Shown here: positions 23,803 to 30,676 of the stretch, one piece after another
Numbering within the stretch: the first letter of the stretch is position 1
How the letters are laid out: every line of letters starts with the position of its first letter
NCBI RefSeq assembly: GCF_014843825.1
Contig: NZ_JHQR01000008.1
Span: forward strand, 1-32,145
Origin: Mesorhizobium silamurunense
Lineage (GTDB): Bacteria; Pseudomonadota; Alphaproteobacteria; Rhizobiales; Rhizobiaceae
Direction of reading: 5' to 3'
Length of the DNA: 32,145 nt
Translations under genes and position numbers: made by a program
The notes under the pieces: model-generated
The model's database searches: none
What the model was told of the DNA's origin: nothing
Seen by the model: the letters and a program-made list of their open reading frames with translations, nothing else

Positions 23803-24069
23803 TGGTCCATTCTGGACACATAGGTTACGGTTCATACCGGAGACATGGGTAACACTTTTGGCCCGAAGGGGTTTTGGAGTGGTTCGAGCCTGCATGTCTC
23901 ATCGTCGAAATATCCCAGATCATAGTCCATGAAGGGGCCAGCCAGATGTGGTCCTCGACCTGTTTGATGCCGACGGTCTGGCCGGCGAAGACGAGGCTGA
24001 GGTTGATCTTCTTGCGATTGTAGCAGATGCGGCCGCAGGTGGTGACGTGCGCGACCCATTGCGGCTTGT
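23803..24069 (-). mobile_element. decayed end of an IS481-family insertion sequence
   Basis: Read on the minus strand, this holds the last 70-80 codons of an IS481-family transposase: VTTCGRICYNRKKINLS, FAGQTVGIKQVEDHIWL, then FMDYDLGYFDDET and NPFGPKVLPMSPV in a second frame, so a frameshift separates the two halves. The stop lies at 23832. Beyond it, a sequence with the CCGGTATGAACCGTAACC look of an IS481 end runs to about 23803. The catalytic core is missing. Its outer end is only a few bases from the right att-like repeat. Confidence 0.75.
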
Positions 24070-24343
24070 CGCCGGGCAGTGTCATGAAGCCGTTCATTGC
24101 CTCCGACAGTTCGCTCGCAAGGCGAACGGCGCGCTCGTCTGGCGTCTCGGCGGCCGACAGCACGGGCGAAGCATCCGCGGGTTGTGAAGTGGCGGACGAG
24201 GCAAGCGCGCTTGCTGCGCCTCGCATGGCCGGAACAGAGGCGATTGAGCCGAGCAGGGCGCGGCGGGAAAAACGGCCGATGAAGGCGGTGGGCTTGGCAG
24301 CGGGCATGCCTTCGGCGGCTGCCCGAACATAGGTGTTCGGCAT
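23825..24343 (-). pseudogene. Tat-signal protein fused to an IS481 transposase tail
   Basis: A continuous 172-codon frame begins at ATG 24343. Residues about 1-95 have a twin-arginine signal (FSRRALLGSIASVPAM) and a helical segment (DERAVRLASELSEAMNGF), as in small rhizobial Tat-exported proteins. From about residue 100 it becomes the transposase tail. The IS insertion probably cut the original gene and supplied a foreign C-terminus; the product is likely non-functional. Confidence 0.6.
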
Positions 24344-24403
24344 CGGATCTTCTCCAATTCGGGTTTTGTGTGAGGTCCTAGCGCTTCCGCAAGAACGGGA
24401 ATT

Positions 24404-24413
24404 CTGATATCAG
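24404..24413. promoter_or_regulatory. palindrome upstream of the ribbon-helix-helix gene
   Basis: CTGATATCAG is a perfect 10-bp palindrome 7 bp before ATG 24421. Ribbon-helix-helix proteins often bind such short palindromes and repress their own genes. A related word, GTGATATCAA, occurs inside the gene at 24438-24447. Confidence 0.4.
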
Positions 24414-24420
24414 AGTTTTT

Positions 24421-24627
24421 ATGCCAAAGCAAGAAACCGTGATATCAAAGAAACGGCGGGGACCGGCGCCAACTGGAAAGGGTGTGCCGATCATGGTCCG
24501 CCTTCAACCGAACATGCTCGCGGGCGTCGATCAATTTGTTGCCGAGCATGATGTTTCACGACCTGAAGCCGTCCGATTGATCATTCGTGATTGGCTGACC
24601 AGACACCAGGTACTGAAGGCTGAGTGA
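24421..24627 (+). CDS. ribbon-helix-helix (CopG-like) DNA-binding protein
   Basis: This 68-aa protein has a basic, flexible start (KKRRGPAPTGKG) and a ribbon-helix-helix domain: a beta strand (VPIMVRLQP), then helices (MLAGVDQFVAEH; SRPEAVRLIIRDWLTRHQ). Such proteins are repressors or the antitoxin half of toxin-antitoxin pairs; no toxin gene follows, so an orphan repressor is more likely. There is no clear ribosome binding site. A palindrome lies just upstream. The gene ends beside the tail of a degraded XRE-type regulator. Confidence 0.8.
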   Translation: MPKQETVISKKRRGPAPTGKGVPIMVRLQPNMLAGVDQFVAEHDVSRPEAVRLIIRDWLTRHQVLKAE

Positions 24628-24653
24628 AGAACCGGCGACGTCCGCTTGGCCTT

Positions 24654-24722
24654 GAAGGGGCCGGCGTCGAGTTCATCCCCGAAAACGGCGGCGGCGCCGG
24701 GGTGAGGCTGCGGAAGGCATAG
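24654..24722 (+). pseudogene. 3'-end remnant of an XRE-type regulator gene (copy 1)
   Basis: In frame, this encodes EGAGVEFIPENGGGAGVRLRK, then Ala and a stop (24720-24722). That phrase is the usual C-terminal end of small rhizobial XRE-family regulators ('VEFIDENGGGPGVRLRK'). The helix-turn-helix part is absent. A second, frameshifted copy is at 25874-25944. Confidence 0.55.
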
Positions 24723-24780
24723 CTTGCCTGTACGCAACTATTGCGCGATGCTGACAGCGGCTTGGGAGGCCTTCAGCAAC

Positions 24781-25137
24781 ATGCGATACATGGGACTGTT
24801 ACTTGCGCTCGTTGCCACGAGCGCCTTCGCACAAGATAAGCCGATTGATCCGGTGGATTTCCTGGTCGACTGGCAATCGGAGATTGGGCAGCGATTTCGC
24901 ATCCACGATATTACGATCTATGGTGCGACGCCGGAGGTTGCGACAGGCGTCCTCGACAAGCAGTATGTCACCCTTCATGAGCCATGGCAGGACATGAACG
25001 ATATGCGCTTCATCCTGCGCAACTGTGCGGCGTTGCTCCCTTCCGACACATGCAAGATGACCATCACGGCGACTGTAGCGAAGGATTTTATCGGCAAGCT
25101 TCAGCTCGTCGATGTGGATTTCGAAATCCCGAAATAA
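24781..25137 (+). CDS. exported protein of unknown function
   Basis: This 118-aa protein, from ATG 24781, has a signal peptide (MRYMGLLLALVATSAFAQDK). The mature part is beta-rich (FRIHDITIYGATPEVATGVL; KMTITATVAKDFIG) with two cysteines (RNCAALLPSDTCK). An earlier in-frame ATG at 24724 would give an over-long leader. The ribosome binding site is poor. No family recognised; a periplasmic small protein is the safest reading. Confidence 0.65.
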   Translation: MRYMGLLLALVATSAFAQDKPIDPVDFLVDWQSEIGQRFRIHDITIYGATPEVATGVLDKQYVTLHEPWQDMNDMRFILRNCAALLPSDTCKMTITATVAKDFIGKLQLVDVDFEIPK

Positions 25138-25277
25138 GGAAGCCCCGCTGGCGCGCGTCCTAGCCGGCCGCTGTCCTACACCGCCCGCATCGTCAAGCGC
25201 GCCCTTCCGGGGCCCGTTAGCGTGCACGCCTAGTTTGCGCAATTGTGAGGAGAGAAATAAACAGGGGGGATTACACT

Positions 25278-25574
25278 ATGCCGCACATAGAGCGCATCGA
25301 GAAACGCGAGCGCAGTTTCTTCGGGATGCTGTTTTGGTGGATGTTCTTGGCCTTCAACGTCCCTATGGGCCTGTGGATGTTCATGACGATCAAGCTTTCG
25401 AGCGAACAATTCCAGTCGTCGACCGATGCCGCCTACCAAGCCGGGACTGCTGTCGGCGGAACTATCGCCGTCGGCGTATTGCTCTGGATTTGGCTATTCG
25501 GTGACATCATTCTAGGGCTGCTTGTGGCTCTCTCTCGCGGGAAGAAAGTGACGATCGAGAGGACGGTCCCGTGA
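25278..25574 (+). CDS. two-span small membrane protein
   Basis: This 98-aa protein starts at ATG 25278, with GGGGGG at good spacing. A charged start (IERIEKRER) is followed by span 1 (about 15-38: FFGMLFWWMFLAFNVPMGLW) and span 2 (about 60-85: TAVGGTIAVGVLLWIWLFGD). The end is basic (SRGKKVTIERTVP). Its stop overlaps the next ATG (TGATG). No family is recognised; the form is like small phage or island membrane proteins. Confidence 0.7.
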   Translation: MPHIERIEKRERSFFGMLFWWMFLAFNVPMGLWMFMTIKLSSEQFQSSTDAAYQAGTAVGGTIAVGVLLWIWLFGDIILGLLVALSRGKKVTIERTVP

Positions 25575-25747
25575 TGGCCACGAAGATCGAAATCCAGAGC
25601 CAGCAAAATTTCACTAGCATCGGCAGCGCCGGCGTCCTGATGTTCTTGGGTGGGCCGATCGCCAGCGCCATAGGCTACAATGGCGTGATGCGAAACGCCC
25701 TGCTTGAATACGCTGGCGACACATCGGGGTACTGGATCCTCCTCTGA
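25574..25747 (+). CDS. short hydrophobic protein, perhaps interrupted by an in-frame TGA
   Basis: A 57-aa product starts at ATG 25574, overlapping the previous stop. It contains one hydrophobic stretch (IGSAGVLMFLGGPIASAIGY). The frame stops at TGA (25745-25747) after WILL, but the same frame continues with LGAIAFQVGCVFMLVGR, a good membrane span, and stays open to 25927. The simplest reading is a nonsense change at a tryptophan codon, giving a truncated second membrane protein of this operon. Confidence 0.5.
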   Translation: MATKIEIQSQQNFTSIGSAGVLMFLGGPIASAIGYNGVMRNALLEYAGDTSGYWILL

Positions 25748-25873
25748 CTCGGTGCGATCGCGTTCCAGGTCGGTTGCGTCTTTATGCTGGTTGGGAGAAC
25801 CTGTGACCATCAAGTGGTCGTGCATCCGGTGCAAGGGTCCGCAAAAAAGCAGAAGCTGAATGGACCTAAGCGG

Positions 25874-25944
25874 GAATCCGCCGGCGTCGAGTTCATCCCG
25901 GAGAATGGCGGCGGCGCGCTGGGGTGAGGCTGCGGAAAAGATAA
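25874..25944 (+). pseudogene. 3'-end remnant of an XRE-type regulator gene (copy 2)
   Basis: This encodes ESAGVEFIPENGGGA in the frame of the upstream membrane protein, then a small insertion shifts the frame to VRLRKR and a stop (25942-25944). It is about 1.2 kb from copy 1 and closely similar in DNA (GCCGGCGTCGAGTTCATCCC in both). Both are tails without a DNA-binding domain. Confidence 0.5.
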
Positions 25945-26011
25945 GTCGCCAGGTCGTAACAATAGGAGTACGATCGACCGGATGCTGGCGGTTGATCGGA
26001 GGACGTTTGGT

Positions 26012-26407
26012 ATGATTGCAACTGCCGACCAAGAAAACCTCACCAGAGATCAGCAAGTCGCACTGACGAATGCTCGACTTGGCCACTATATGGCGGTAAT
26101 GGGCATAACATTCGCGGTCACGGTCGTGAACCTATTTCTGATATTCAGCTTCGCTCACACAGCGCCAGCTTCAGCAAAGCTGGCGCTAGCCTTGTCAGTT
26201 TTTAACATATCCTGTTTTGGCGCTCTCGCAGGAGGGTCAACTCTCCAGGAGATCAAGGCACTCAACCAAGACTATAACGAGGCGAAACTGGCAACCCACC
26301 ACGCGAAGTACGTCGCCGAGGTCCCGACAGATTTGTTCGCCGCGCTGACGGTAGGTCTCATCGTCTTGATTGGGTTTGTACAACTCTGGATGGTGTTTAC
26401 TGTTTGA
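26012..26407 (+). CDS. three-span membrane protein of unknown function
   Basis: This 131-aa protein starts at ATG 26012, 9 nt after GGAGG; an ATG at 25982 would add 10 residues. Three spans are visible at about 26-47 (MAVMGITFAVTVVNLFLIFS), 55-75 (ASAKLALALSVFNISCFGAL) and 107-129 (LFAALTVGLIVLIGFVQLWM). The second loop is polar and may be coiled (EIKALNQDYNEAKLATHHAK). Lower local GC than the neighbours may mark separate transfer. No family recognised. It converges on the next gene with an 11-bp overlap. Confidence 0.7.
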   Translation: MIATADQENLTRDQQVALTNARLGHYMAVMGITFAVTVVNLFLIFSFAHTAPASAKLALALSVFNISCFGALAGGSTLQEIKALNQDYNEAKLATHHAKYVAEVPTDLFAALTVGLIVLIGFVQLWMVFTV

Positions 26408-26609
26408 GGTGACTGAATGGGTCGTAGAGCAGCAACACCTGATAGTCCATCAGCGGCTCGATCTTTGGCCATTCATCCGCCCCTGGCCTGGCCTTTAGGC
26501 CGTTCGGGCTGGTGTCGAGCGTGTAAATCAGCCCGACGCGCTTGCCGCCGCATTTGGCGCATTTCAGCTTGGGAATGATGCCCCATTCCATGGCCGCCGG
26601 CCGGTACAT
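26397..26609 (-). CDS. short protein with one CxxC knuckle
   Basis: This 70-aa frame has KLKCAKCGGKRVGL and a polar tail. One CxxC pair can bind zinc only with partner residues from elsewhere. The frame stays open above ATG 26609 and no ribosome binding site is clear, so this may be the C-terminal piece of a broken gene. Kept as possible. Confidence 0.4.
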   Translation of the reverse strand: MYRPAAMEWGIIPKLKCAKCGGKRVGLIYTLDTSPNGLKARPGADEWPKIEPLMDYQVLLLYDPFSHLKQ

Positions 26610-26654
26610 CCGCGGCGCGACAGGGTGCCGCGCCCTAGTACGGGGGCAATGCCT

Positions 26655-27107
26655 TTATTTCGCGGGATCGGAGTTCCAGATATCGCGATAGATCTGCCAG
26701 TTGCCGTCCTGTGCCTTCTTCCAGACCACTATAGACTTGCCGGTGCCGTCCACGGGTTTGGAGTCTTTGCCCGGCATCTTGAACGAGAAAGCGCCTGATT
26801 CAAATGCGAAATCTCCGCTCTCTTCCACCTCAACCGTTGTGAGCTTGAGGTCGGAAACGCCGTACTCAATCGCGCCCTGCCAAAACTTTTGAATGTTCTC
26901 CCGCCCGTCGACTCGCTTCATATCCGGTGGGAATATGACCGCGTCCTCAGCATAGTGCGACGCCACGCCCGCGGCATCCTTGCTGTTGAGCGATTTCATG
27001 TACTCGGCATTGCTGGCTTCAATGGCGTCTTTGGCCGACTGGGCATTGGCTGGTCCGAGACACAGCGCGGTGATGGCGACGACCAGCATGCAAAGCTTGA
27101 ATGTCAT
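26655..27107 (-). CDS. exported DUF4440 / SnoaL-like (NTF2-fold) protein
   Basis: This 150-aa protein has a signal peptide ([22 protein letters not shown]) and an NTF2-like fold: [55 protein letters not shown] and a C-terminal [19 protein letters not shown]. That order is typical of the DUF4440/SnoaL-like group (sometimes annotated SgcJ/EcaC), which are small ligand-binding or isomerase-like proteins. The signal peptide places it in the periplasm. ATG 27107 has AAGGGAGGATG upstream. Substrate unknown. Confidence 0.85.
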   Translation of the reverse strand: MTFKLCMLVVAITALCLGPANAQSAKDAIEASNAEYMKSLNSKDAAGVASHYAEDAVIFPPDMKRVDGRENIQKFWQGAIEYGVSDLKLTTVEVEESGDFAFESGAFSFKMPGKDSKPVDGTGKSIVVWKKAQDGNWQIYRDIWNSDPAK

Positions 27108-27406
27108 TTCATCCTCCCTTGCTGGATGTTTCTAATTGCCCCCGCGACAGGTTATATCGCCGTGCTGTTGCTTGGCAATCTAACTACAGGAGCCCAAACA
27201 TAGCTGCCTGGTGCGCTAACCGGCTACTCTCGCTTTCGTCTTTATGGATGGCGTCCCGCTTATAATGGATGTGTTCACCCTGCATTAGCAGGAGCGTATA
27301 TTTCCATCAGCCGGTACCGAGTTTTTCTCTATGTCCCCGCCGGTTAGGCCCGGCCGATCCATGGCCTCCCCCCGAGGTCCGCCGGGCCGCTCCCGTGGTA
27401 GGCTTC

Positions 27407-27690
27407 CTACTCCTCATCCCGCCAAATAACTCGACGCTCCCACCGGATTTCGACAAGGCGCCGGAAACGGATCTTGTGTGCCTGCTCTCCCGTCGGGTGG
27501 AACAGTTCCGCAACCATCCACTCGCGGCTCTTGCACTGCTGGCAGCGACCGATCACAACTCGATCGGCTTGTAGTAGCGCGCGACGTTGCAGCGAGCGCA
27601 GCGGATGCCAGCCACCTGCCCCGTGTCACCGCGCCAGCGTGCCGGCGGCAGGAATTGGCGGGCGTGGTCAGAAGGGGTTTCCGCCGGCCG
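27407..27690 (-). pseudogene. degraded zinc-ribbon gene (outer copy)
   Basis: It is homologous to the intact gene at 13025-13342. The first half has TGQVAGIRCARCNVARYYKP in one frame. After YYKPIEL comes a TGA, and the rest (RCQQCKSREWMVAELFHPTG and RRLVEIRWERRVIWRDEE) continues in another frame. Comparison with the intact copy shows a small internal deletion that removes about ten codons and shifts the frame. Both cysteine pairs survive in the DNA but not in one product. Confidence 0.75.
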
Positions 27691-28088
27691 CTGTCCCGTA
27701 CGGAAGTCCGCAAAGACGATGCGCCGGCGATCACTGGATGCGTCGGGTCCGCTGTCGACGGCTCCAAAGCGCAAAAGTTGCGCATCTGAACGCATCCGGG
27801 AGACAGCGGACTCCAACTCGGACCAAGAGGGGACATGGCCCTTTATAATCCCTATGCGGGGATCGTGGTGATAACACCGGGCGGATACAAACGTTCCGTC
27901 GGCTAAAAGATATATCCGCCACCTGCGACGTGCTTGTCGGTTGCCTCGCCGAGATCGCTGTCAGCGTCAATTGCCACCGCGGGCACTGCCGAAGCGCCTT
28001 GCGCCCCCTGGCGCTTCCCTGCGGCCATTAAGCAGTAGGTCGCGCGGGGGGCTGAGTGCTATGCTATCGCAAAACACGGGAGTAACCG
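27691..28088. other. 398-bp gene-free stretch
   Basis: No convincing gene. A 23-codon frame (from ATG 27835) has a purine-rich stretch upstream but is too short to call. The right end should hold the promoter of the 61-aa gene at 28089. Confidence 0.35.
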
Positions 28089-28274
28089 TTGGCCTACACT
28101 GTCATCTGGTACGGAAGACAGGGCATCGTCGACAAGCAGACTTTCGACGCCGAGAGGACCGCAAAGGACTACGCGACCTCCATGTTCCCGACCCGAAAGG
28201 GCGACGACGGGATCGTGTCCGTTGAAGTTCGCAAGGACGACGGCGCTGTCGTCTTCAGCCACGCCGAGAATTAG
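28089..28274 (+). CDS. small protein of unknown function
   Basis: This 61-aa protein starts at TTG 28089 with GGGAG 6 nt upstream. It is soluble, with beta-like AYTVIWYGRQGIVDKQTF, the helix AERTAKDYATSMFP and VSVEVRKDDGAVVF, a compact alpha/beta pattern. Its stop region overlaps the convergent gene by 4 bp. No family is recognised. Confidence 0.65.
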   Translation: MAYTVIWYGRQGIVDKQTFDAERTAKDYATSMFPTRKGDDGIVSVEVRKDDGAVVFSHAEN

Positions 28275-28690
28275 CAAGGATCCGGCGCGCTCTGGCGCCT
28301 GCCTGTGCGTTCGAGGGTGGCAAGCATCCGCTGCCGGGCGGTAATGCGATGCCGCTCAATGATTTCTTCCCGCTCGCGCTCGCGTTCCACCCGGTAGACC
28401 TCGGGCAATGGTTGCCAGTCGGCCGGCTTCAGTTTCATGCACCACTTCTCGCCGCGGTAGCCCCAGTGGGCGATGGCGACGAGCTCGGATCCATCGAACC
28501 AGCACGAGAGCTTGGCGAAATGGAGCACCCGCGCCGCCCACCAGACGCGATCGATGTCGCTCTCGCCCTGGCCTGGCTCCCATGGCGTCCAGCCCTTGCC
28601 GGGACGCTCAGTAAGCTCGTCATCGCGCATCGGCCCACTCTCAAGTTTGGCGATCTCTGATGTATAGACTCGATCGTCGAATAGAAGCAT
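28271..28690 (-). CDS. protein of unknown function with a Trp-rich core
   Basis: This 139-aa protein starts at ATG 28690. The core is rich in tryptophan and aromatic residues (DIDRVWWAARVLHFAKLSCW; VAIAHWGYRGEKWCMKLKPA) and the C-terminus is a charged helix (REREREEIIERHRITARQRM). It is divergent from the gene at 28731, with 40 bp between starts, so promoters overlap and regulation may be shared. No family recognised. Confidence 0.6.
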   Translation of the reverse strand: MLLFDDRVYTSEIAKLESGPMRDDELTERPGKGWTPWEPGQGESDIDRVWWAARVLHFAKLSCWFDGSELVAIAHWGYRGEKWCMKLKPADWQPLPEVYRVEREREREEIIERHRITARQRMLATLERTGRRQSAPDPC

Positions 28691-28730
28691 TCTCACATTG
28701 GGAATAAGGGGTGCAAGTGGGCAAAATCCG

Positions 28731-29108
28731 ATGATCGATGAAGAAGAGATCGAACAACTTCGCACTGCTGCCCGAGCCGGGGTTGTGACAGAAGCGCGAA
28801 ACGCCAAGCTGCTAGATGCAGCGTTTGCAATTATTTCTTATAACAGCTCTCATCGACAGTTCGGTCCACTCCGGCCGCTTCCAATTGACTTGCGTGTCCT
28901 GAGAGATCGCTTTTCAGAGATTGAAATCGATGACGCACGTCGCCGGGTGCGCGCACTTTTTCATGACGCCTACCAAGCCGGCGAGGATGCACTCGCGCAT
29001 AGACCTAGCCATCCGGAGATCGTCGACAAGCTCCGCCAGCGTCATCCCGGATTTTCCGACAAATGCTACGAGGATACCATCCGTCAAGGATGCTTTTTGG
29101 CGCGCTGA
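28731..29108 (+). CDS. helical protein of unknown function
   Basis: This 125-aa protein from ATG 28731 is helical and charged (DEEEIEQLRTAARAGVVTEA; DARRRVRALFHDAYQAGEDA). An earlier in-frame start at 28698 is possible. It has no membrane segment and no known motif. It is divergent from the 139-aa gene. Confidence 0.65.
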   Translation: MIDEEEIEQLRTAARAGVVTEARNAKLLDAAFAIISYNSSHRQFGPLRPLPIDLRVLRDRFSEIEIDDARRRVRALFHDAYQAGEDALAHRPSHPEIVDKLRQRHPGFSDKCYEDTIRQGCFLAR

Positions 29109-29158
29109 CTGGACTAGCAGCTTTTGTCATGCATTCGGCCGCCCGCGCTTCTCGGGCG

Positions 29159-29398
29159 TCACCGCATGGTTCGTAAACTGTTCCGATCGTCTCGGCCGGC
29201 GCCGCGGCACTCGTGGCAATAGAGGATCTTCAACAAGTCCCAATGCAAGCATGGCTGATCAGGCCCGAATCGTTTGACCAGTTCGGCGACGTCCAGGACA
29301 GCTTTCCGCCGACAGGTGAGGCAGTCGACCGACAGTCCAGTACCGGCCTCGAGCTTCTTACCGAGAGTGTCCTCTGTGAAAGGAAACTTCGTCGTCAT
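29159..29398 (-). CDS. small zinc-ribbon protein
   Basis: This 79-aa protein has two cysteine pairs, DCLTCRRK and YCHECRG, plus PCLHW, enough for one zinc site. ATG 29398 follows GAGGA. The last 15 residues are basic and low-complexity. It lies 43 bp after the DUF768 gene, same strand, so both may share a transcript. A nucleic-acid or regulatory role is possible; no family named. Confidence 0.65.
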   Translation of the reverse strand: MTTKFPFTEDTLGKKLEAGTGLSVDCLTCRRKAVLDVAELVKRFGPDQPCLHWDLLKILYCHECRGAGRDDRNSLRTMR

Positions 29399-29441
29399 GG
29401 CGATCCTCGTTGTGAGATGGGTCGCCGCACCGTTGAGGGAT

Positions 29442-29825
29442 TTATTCCTGCCCCCGTTTGCCTTCAAGCTCTTTCAGGAAATGAGCTTCGTTGAGAAGTG
29501 ACTCCCAGTCGGTGCCGATGCGCTGGATCAGCTCGCCGGCCTGCTCTTCCGAGATGCCAGCCTCCCTTGCCAGTCGTCCAGCTAGCAGATCCAAAACGAC
29601 TTCATCGCCTTCAGGCAAGTTGCCCTCCCGGTGCTGCATTGCCTCAAAGATCGCCTCGAAGACGCTGACCTCCTCGTTGATCTCGCTGGCAGCAATGCCT
29701 TCGCGCCCCGCAGCCTTCAGCATTTCGTCGGCAAGATCGCTCACGGCCGCCGGGTCGTCGGTCATCGCATTCGGCAGATGCTCTGCCATCCATTTGTCGA
29801 AGAAATTGATGCCGCGCGTGCTCAT
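29442..29825 (-). CDS. DUF768 family protein
   Basis: This 127-aa protein opens with STRGINFFDKWMAEHLPNAM, the hallmark start of DUF768, a family I know mainly from Mesorhizobium, where genomes carry many copies. The rest is helical and acidic (ADEMLKAAGREGIAASEINE; EAGISEEQAGELIQRIGTDW). Function is unknown. It is the best taxonomic marker in the window. Confidence 0.88.
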   Translation of the reverse strand: MSTRGINFFDKWMAEHLPNAMTDDPAAVSDLADEMLKAAGREGIAASEINEEVSVFEAIFEAMQHREGNLPEGDEVVLDLLAGRLAREAGISEEQAGELIQRIGTDWESLLNEAHFLKELEGKRGQE

Positions 29826-30003
29826 CCTGCCATAAGCGAGAAGCGCATATTAGGTTCCGCTTGACCAAGCCGCAGGCCGAGCCTGTCGGACGGCTTGCGT
29901 CTGGCAAGTCCTGAATTCACCCTTCGTTCACGATATTAGCGCAAGCTGATAAGCGGACATGCTGGTAAGCGTACGTGCCTAAAGGCCCCGGTGCTGATCC
30001 CCC

Positions 30004-30252
30004 TCAGCGCTGGGGCTTTTCAACCTCTTGCGGTGTCCCAAATTCAATTCTGACCTCCATGAGCCGACTGCCGGTGATGTCGCGGACTGTGCACGCCAGA
30101 TCGCGGTATCCAGTGGGAGGAGGCCCCGCCGGTAGTTTGCGAACCATTTCGAATGCCCGTTCCTTGGTCGCCTCAGCGCCGTGAAGCATGATCCCGTGCG
30201 AATCGTGGTACACGTCTCCGGTATCGGAAATTTCAAAGAAGAACCGAGGCAT
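30004..30252 (-). CDS. DUF6894 family protein
   Basis: This 82-aa protein starts MPRFFFEISDTGDVYHDSHG and continues with GAEATKERAFEMVRKLPAG and VRDITGSRLMEVRIEFG. The 'MPRYFFDI-x-D...D-x-x-G' opening is the mark of the DUF6894 family, small abundant proteins of Rhizobiales with no known role. No membrane segment is seen. Confidence 0.82.
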   Translation of the reverse strand: MPRFFFEISDTGDVYHDSHGIMLHGAEATKERAFEMVRKLPAGPPPTGYRDLACTVRDITGSRLMEVRIEFGTPQEVEKPQR

Positions 30253-30409
30253 AGTGGCTCATAATCTCGCGTCTGCGAGAAAGGTCCACTCACTAATTCA
30301 TGATTTGGTAAAGGATTGATACGCTCAGGCTCGTGACAGCCTACAAGCCACCGGCGAGGAAGAGGCCACTCGTCGACAAGCCGATCTGACAACCCGGCGC
30401 TATGCCCAT

Positions 30410-30676
30410 CTATGGTCGAAGTAGGGTCTCTCCATACTTCGACCACAACTGCTCACAATCTCTGCGCCGAAGGCTATGCAATTCCGTGCCATAGAAAACC
30501 ATCGCGGCTCGGACATCGTAACCCAGGATCGAAGCGTTTGCCACAAACTGGATGGCCTCCCCTAAGCGGCAGGATTCGATCTTGGCATCCGATCCAGTGG
30601 TAGTATCAACAATACCTAGGATCTGCGCCTCTTCGTTCTTGGCTGCCAAAGCGGCAGCCATGGCCTCTTCTGTCAC
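30410..30676 (-). CDS. small helical protein coupled to the outer DNA ligase
   Basis: This 88-aa protein starts at GTG 30676, which overlaps the ligase stop (ATGTGA), or at ATG 30661. It contains AAALAAKNEEAQILGIVDTT and GEAIQFVANASILGYDVRAA, an alpha/beta-like pattern, and CEQLWSKYGE. No known motif. The stop-start overlap implies translation coupled to the ligase. It is absent from the ligase module inside the island. Confidence 0.6.
   Translation of the reverse strand: MTEEAMAAALAAKNEEAQILGIVDTTTGSDAKIESCRLGEAIQFVANASILGYDVRAAMVFYGTELHSLRRRDCEQLWSKYGETLLRP

Noticed and set aside
27835..27906. 23-codon plus-strand frame with a purine-rich leader
   Set aside because: Too short and without any conserved feature; the leader is too close to the ATG.
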